NCBI GenBank assembly: GCA_011390885.1
Contig: JAABRO010000032.1
Coordinates: forward strand, 1-33,185
Source of the DNA: Gemmatimonas sp.
Lineage (GTDB): Bacteria > Gemmatimonadota > Gemmatimonadetes > Gemmatimonadales > Gemmatimonadaceae
DNA length: 33,185 nt
Reading direction: 5' to 3'
Shown here: piece by piece, positions 29,749 to 33,185 of the stretch
Numbering within the stretch: position 1 is the stretch's first letter
Layout of the letters: each line of letters starts with the position of its first letter
Notes under the pieces: model-generated
Database searches by the model: none
Seen by the model: the letters and a program-made list of their open reading frames with translations, nothing else
What the model was told of the DNA's origin: nothing
Program-made: the position numbers and the translations under genes

Positions 29749-30728
29749 CAGGACAGTCAGCGAGGCGCACTCGGCGCGCATTCGTCCTTCTGGGGCTTGG
29801 CGCCTGTGCGAGCGCTAGTGCCGTCGCATCGGCGCACGCGCAGCAGCCGCTCGCGCAACCCGCGCCCGCCACACCGGCCGGCGCGCCCGCCTCGTACGTC
29901 GCGCACCGGGTGGCGAAGGGGAAGTCGTTCACCGACTTCGAGGCCATGCTGCGCGACGTCTCGCAGGCGGACGTGGTGCATCTCGGCGAGCAGCACGACG
30001 ACCGGGGCACGCACGCGCTGCAGCTGGCCGTACTCGAGGGGCTCGCGCGGCGCGGGGTGCCGGTGGTGCTCTCGCTCGAGATGATCGAGCGCGACGCGCA
30101 GGCGCTGCTCGATGCGTACCTGGCCGGCACGGTGCCGGAGAGCGCGTTCCTCGCGGGCTCGCGCCCCTGGCCCAACTACGGTCCCGACTACCGCCCGCTG
30201 GTGGAGTTCGCGAAGGCGAAGGGGTGGCCGGTGGTGGCGTCCAACATTCCGCGTCCGCTCGCGTCGGCGGTGTCGCGCGGTGGACTGGCGGTGTTCGACA
30301 CGCTGAGCGCGGAGCAGCGTCCGTGGGTCGCGTCGGACAACCAGTGCGGCACCGACACGAAGTACGGGCGCAAGTTCATCGGGCTCATGACCGAGATGGC
30401 CGGTCACGGCGGCGGCGGCATGCCGGCCGCGAACATGGACCGCTTCTACGCCGCGCAGTGCGTCAAGGACGAGGTCATGGCCGAGAGCATCGCGCGGGCG
30501 CTCGATGCGCATCCGAACGCGGTGATCGTGCATGCGGCGGGAGGCTTCCACGTGGAGGAAGGGCTCGGCACGGTGGAGCGTGTGGCCCGCCGCGTGAAGG
30601 CGGGGGCGGTGCAGCGGCGTGACGTGCGGCAGGAGGTGGTGATGTTCGTGCCGACCGCAGACCTGGACGCGGTGAAGCCGTCCGAGAACCGGCACCTCGG
30701 GCGGTACGTGGTGTACGTGCATCGATAA
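29742..30728 (+). CDS. ChaN-like (DUF399) exported protein, probable Tat lipoprotein
   Basis: The 328-residue protein carries the ChaN family signature DVVHLGEQHDDRGTHALQL (about 75-93), then VVLSLEMIERDAQALLDAYL, and near the end VIVHAAGGFHVEEGLG. ChaN of Campylobacter binds haem and is an outer-membrane lipoprotein; family roles elsewhere are unproven. The N-terminus has the twin-arginine pattern TRRAFVL (10-16), a hydrophobic stretch and a lipobox-like LGAC (Cys22), suggesting Tat export and lipidation; SPase I cleavage at AHA-Q (about residue 33) is the alternative. GGAG lies five bases before the ATG. It closes the thr-operon chain. Confidence 0.82.
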   Translation: MVAGQSARRTRRAFVLLGLGACASASAVASAHAQQPLAQPAPATPAGAPASYVAHRVAKGKSFTDFEAMLRDVSQADVVHLGEQHDDRGTHALQLAVLEGLARRGVPVVLSLEMIERDAQALLDAYLAGTVPESAFLAGSRPWPNYGPDYRPLVEFAKAKGWPVVASNIPRPLASAVSRGGLAVFDTLSAEQRPWVASDNQCGTDTKYGRKFIGLMTEMAGHGGGGMPAANMDRFYAAQCVKDEVMAESIARALDAHPNAVIVHAAGGFHVEEGLGTVERVARRVKAGAVQRRDVRQEVVMFVPTADLDAVKPSENRHLGRYVVYVHR

Positions 30729-30806
30729 CGTTCGGCGTTGCGGGATCGCGTCCGGCGGCGCAACATGAAGCAGTCAACAGTCCCACCATTCACTCCCCGA
30801 CCTGCC

Positions 30807-31256
30807 ATGCTTTCCTCCTCGTTCGGCGCTCGTTCCTTTGCCCTTGCGGCCACCGCTGCCACTCTCGCCTTGGCGCCTGTCGCTGGCGCGCAGGAAGTGA
30901 GCGGCAAGTGGTCCGCCACCCTCGTGTTCTCCGGCCGCATGGCGGGCGACCTGCGCGTCGAGAAGGCCAAGAAGGACGACGAATCGCAGGCCCGCATCGA
31001 GATCCGCAACGCGGCCATCAACACGCAGATCGCGTGGGACATCGCCGAGGGCGTGTGCGGAGACAACGCGCAGTCCATCGCGCCGCGCGCCAAGTTTCGC
31101 CAGATGCTCACGTCGAACGACGGCAGCGCCAATGTGCGCTCCACGGTCCCGCGCCTGCAGCCCGGCAAGCGGTACTACGTGCGGGTATTCAGCCCGGGCA
31201 ACTCCGGCGACGATCGCAGCGGGATGAGCTGCGTGAACCTGAGCGAGGAGCCGTAA
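30807..31256 (+). CDS. Small secreted protein of unknown function
   Basis: From the ATG at 30807 the product has 149 residues, with a signal peptide (hydrophobic AATAATLALAPVAGAQ, cleavage after AGA). The mature part is beta-rich: VSGKWSATLVFSGRMAGDLRVEKA, ARIEIRNAAINTQIAWDIAEG, and then VCGDNAQSIAPRAKFRQ. The C-terminal motif is RYYVRVFSPGNSGDDRSGMSCVNL. Two cysteines (in VCGDN and SCVNL) may form a disulphide. An ATG at 30765 is also in frame. I recognise no family. It ends 28 bases before a strong terminator. Confidence 0.65.
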   Translation: MLSSSFGARSFALAATAATLALAPVAGAQEVSGKWSATLVFSGRMAGDLRVEKAKKDDESQARIEIRNAAINTQIAWDIAEGVCGDNAQSIAPRAKFRQMLTSNDGSANVRSTVPRLQPGKRYYVRVFSPGNSGDDRSGMSCVNLSEEP

Positions 31257-31284
31257 CCGCGCGCCTCGCGCGTTTGCATCACAC

Positions 31285-31331
31285 AAAGACGACGGGGGCA
31301 TCGCACAGTGCGATGCCCCCGTCGTCTTTTT
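31285..31331. terminator. Strong rho-independent terminator, 21-bp perfect stem
   Basis: Bases 31285-31305 pair perfectly with 31309-31329 around a three-base loop. The stem contains GGGGGC/GCCCCC, and TTTTT (31327-31331) closes the 3' side. It lies 28 bases after the stop of the small secreted protein and between convergent genes. The plus direction has the better U-tract. Confidence 0.93.
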
Positions 31332-31350
31332 GCCCTGAGGGTCAAGCGAT

Positions 31351-31387
31351 CGGGCGGCAGCGCCACGCGAGGTGGCGCTGCCGCCCG
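31351..31387 (-). terminator. GC-rich hairpin just after the SusD stop
   Basis: Bases 31351-31366 and 31372-31387 (CGGGCGGCAGCGCCAC and its complement) form a perfect 16-bp stem with a five-base loop. It lies nine bases downstream of the minus-strand SusD stop codon. There is no U-tract, so it may protect the 3' end or act with the terminator at 31285-31331. Confidence 0.65.
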
Positions 31388-31396
31388 GTGCATGCA

Positions 31397-33040
31397 TCAG
31401 GGCGCCGAGCCTTCGCCGCCGCCACCCGTGGTGTAGTACGGGAGTCGCAGCGTCTCGAGCTCGCGGCCGTGCACGGGCATGTGCAGCGGCGTCCCCGGCA
31501 GGAGGCGACCCCAACCGCGCTGGTCCGCAAAGGCCATCAGTGCGTTGGTCGCGAACGTCTGCATGCGCTTCTCGTACATGATGGCATCCCACAGGTCGCC
31601 GCAGCTGCCATCGTCCTTGCGCGGCACGCAGTCGCCGCCAGCCGGCGGTCCGTCCACCGTGACGGGCCTGAGGCCGGCGGCTACGCGGCTCGGATTGAGT
31701 AGCGGAAGGATCTCGGCGCGTCGGTTGAGGCGGAACAGCGCCTCGATGCGCAGGAACTTCATTTCCTCGGTGGTCATCGAAGCGTAGCGGCCGGTGCTCC
31801 AGAAGTTGAGCGCGGGCGGGTTGCGATGCTTCGTGCCGAGGTAGTTCGAGCGCATGTACGTGCCACGCACCGTGCCCATCGTCTGCGACGTGGGGCGGGC
31901 GATGATCGCCGGCGCGGGCGGATTGGAGTTCGTCGCCACCGTGGCATTCGAGATGCGCCGATCCGGGGTGCCCAGGAGGAACGCATCACGCTGGTCGAGC
32001 GGCGTCTGCAGCCACGCCTGATACGCGCCCGTCGTGTCCGCCGGTCCGATCAGCCGGTTGTTGACGCGGGCGTTCGTCTGGAGCGCCGAGAACTGGATGT
32101 ACGTCGAACGCGTGGCGACGATCGTGTTGTCCGCCTGCTGCTCGAAGTTGGCCGTGATCCCCGAGTCCACGAGACCGATCACCTGCTGCCAGTTCACCGC
32201 GGCGCGCTCCGTCGGGTTGCGCGGGGCGTAGGCGTAGCTGCGGGCGAGGTACGAGTACATGATCTTCACCAGGTCGTCGCGCGAGTACGAGACGCCGTTG
32301 ATCCACGTGACGGGCGTCGAGAAGTCGTTCGCCGCCTTGGCCTCGGCGATCGCCTCGCGCAGGCTGGTGCGCCCCTGTTCGAGCAGCGTGTTGTACGGCT
32401 GCAACGTGTAATCGTAGGAGTCGGGCGAGTCGTTCTCGTTGGCCGGGAACCCCTGGTCGAACATCAGGCCCAGGTAGATGTTGCCCACGCCGATGAGGAA
32501 CTTCGAGAAGATCTTCGCGCGCGGCGTGTCACAGCCTTGCGGGCAGGCCGCCGTGACGTCGCCGAGCCGCAGGTTGCCGCGATCGATCGACTGGATCACG
32601 TCGCGGCCCGTGGAGATCACCCGATAGAGGTTGTACCACGGCTTGCGGTTGAACCAGCCGCCCTGGTTGCGATTGTCGATGGCGACGCGCGGTTCCTGCG
32701 TCACCTGCATCGGTGTCGCGTCGCCCGTGGTGAGCTCGTTGCCGAGTACCGAGAGTTCGAGCGCGGGCTGATTGAGCGGCAGGTTGGTCGCCGTCTCGGT
32801 GCCCATGTCGACGCCGTAGAAGTTGCGCCAGCCCCCCACGAGGGCCGACTCGATGTTCTCGGCATTGGAGAACACGCCCTCGACGGCCGGCGAGTTCTGG
32901 TTCACGACATCGAGTGTTTGGCAGCCGCCCGCGAGCAGCGAGCCGGCGAGCACGGCGCCGGCCACCCGGCGCGCCGTGCGCGGAGCCGGGCGACCGCCCG
33001 GAATGTTGGTGTTGTGCATAAAGAAGTTGGGGGAGCGCAT
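31397..33040 (-). CDS. SusD/RagB-family outer-membrane nutrient-binding lipoprotein
   Basis: The 547-residue protein has a lipoprotein signal (hydrophobic 28-39, lipobox LAGGC). It continues LDVVNQNSPAVEGVFSNAENIESALVGGWRNFY, the standard start of SusD/RagB proteins. Later helices (LIGVGNIYLGLMFDQGFP, VKIMYSYLARSYAYAPRNP, TTEEMKFLRIEALFRLNRR) carry the TPR-like scaffold, and the C-terminus (WDAIMYEKRMQTFATNALMAFADQRGWGRLLPGTPLHMPV) is typical. It would cap a SusC channel and bind a polymer or peptide substrate at the cell surface. The nutrient is unknown. The start at 33040 shares a base with the SusC stop (TGATG); an ATG at 33019 is also possible. Confidence 0.92.
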   Translation of the reverse strand: MRSPNFFMHNTNIPGGRPAPRTARRVAGAVLAGSLLAGGCQTLDVVNQNSPAVEGVFSNAENIESALVGGWRNFYGVDMGTETATNLPLNQPALELSVLGNELTTGDATPMQVTQEPRVAIDNRNQGGWFNRKPWYNLYRVISTGRDVIQSIDRGNLRLGDVTAACPQGCDTPRAKIFSKFLIGVGNIYLGLMFDQGFPANENDSPDSYDYTLQPYNTLLEQGRTSLREAIAEAKAANDFSTPVTWINGVSYSRDDLVKIMYSYLARSYAYAPRNPTERAAVNWQQVIGLVDSGITANFEQQADNTIVATRSTYIQFSALQTNARVNNRLIGPADTTGAYQAWLQTPLDQRDAFLLGTPDRRISNATVATNSNPPAPAIIARPTSQTMGTVRGTYMRSNYLGTKHRNPPALNFWSTGRYASMTTEEMKFLRIEALFRLNRRAEILPLLNPSRVAAGLRPVTVDGPPAGGDCVPRKDDGSCGDLWDAIMYEKRMQTFATNALMAFADQRGWGRLLPGTPLHMPVHGRELETLRLPYYTTGGGGEGSAP

Positions 33041-33185
33041 CAGAAGGTGATCGTGAAGGCGCCGGTCCAGGAGCGGGAGAGCGGGTACACGTTGCTGTCG
33101 TACCGCTCGAGGGCGCTGTTGGAGCCTTCCACGTTCAGGCCCGAGTAGTTCGTGAGCGTAAGGATGTTGCGACCGATGAGGTCGG
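33040..33185 (-). CDS. C-terminal end of a SusC/RagA TonB-dependent receptor (partial)
   Basis: The last 48 residues of a protein that runs off the window end read ...GRNILTLTNYSGLNVEG and finish SRSWTGAFTITF. GRN-L-TLTNYSG-N-E is a familiar end segment of SusC-type receptors, and the terminal Phe is the usual outer-membrane barrel signal. The stop (33040-33042) overlaps the SusD start by one base, so the two are a coupled SusC-SusD pair that imports a substrate with energy from TonB. Confidence 0.88.
   Translation of the reverse strand, partial: DLIGRNILTLTNYSGLNVEGSNSALERYDSNVYPLSRSWTGAFTITF

Overview
The window is GC-rich, protein-dense bacterial chromosome from a diderm organism. The best guess is a member of Gemmatimonadota. 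That rests on the base composition, a SusC/SusD pair, an LpxR-type outer-membrane deacylase, and a short secreted protein joining a carboxypeptidase-regulatory domain to a TonB-plug-like domain. The assignment is inference; no rRNA or taxonomic marker gene is present. I see no insertion sequence, prophage, CRISPR array or rRNA.

Layout. 1-660: a DivIC/FtsB-like divisome protein, a strong sigma70 promoter, initiator tRNA-fMet, a second CAU tRNA and a terminator. 715-5995 (minus): a three-gene transport operon (SLC13/DASS carrier, P-type cation ATPase, AI-2E exporter) joined by ATGA overlaps. 6189-13304: alternating single genes, mostly exported or of unknown function (plug-like protein, erythromycin-esterase-fold lipoprotein, LpxR-like deacylase, TPR-like protein, degenerate receiver domain, three unknowns). 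13305-13731: an intergenic region with four DnaA-box-like 9-mers in 136 bp, a candidate origin or DnaA-binding locus. 13732-18159 (plus): a tightly coupled operon of two different ATP-grasp ligases, a class I amidotransferase-fold gamma-glutamyl hydrolase and a GCS2 carboxylate-amine ligase, which looks like a pathway making and trimming a small amide-linked metabolite. 18206-23876 (minus): an alpha-glucan operon (phosphorylase, glycogen synthase, GH57 enzyme). 24006-30728 (plus): aspartokinase/homoserine dehydrogenase, homoserine kinase and threonine synthase, followed by an SDR-like protein and a ChaN-like protein. In this chain every stop overlaps the next start, twice by means of tiny intervening ORFs. 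30807-31256: a small secreted protein, then a strong terminator. 31397-33185 (minus): a SusD lipoprotein and the C-terminal end of its SusC receptor.

The points most worth a second look are the amidoligase operon, the DnaA-box cluster beside it (coding strand preference also changes there), and the thr operon's two bridging minicistrons, one of which is a partial duplication of the next gene's start.
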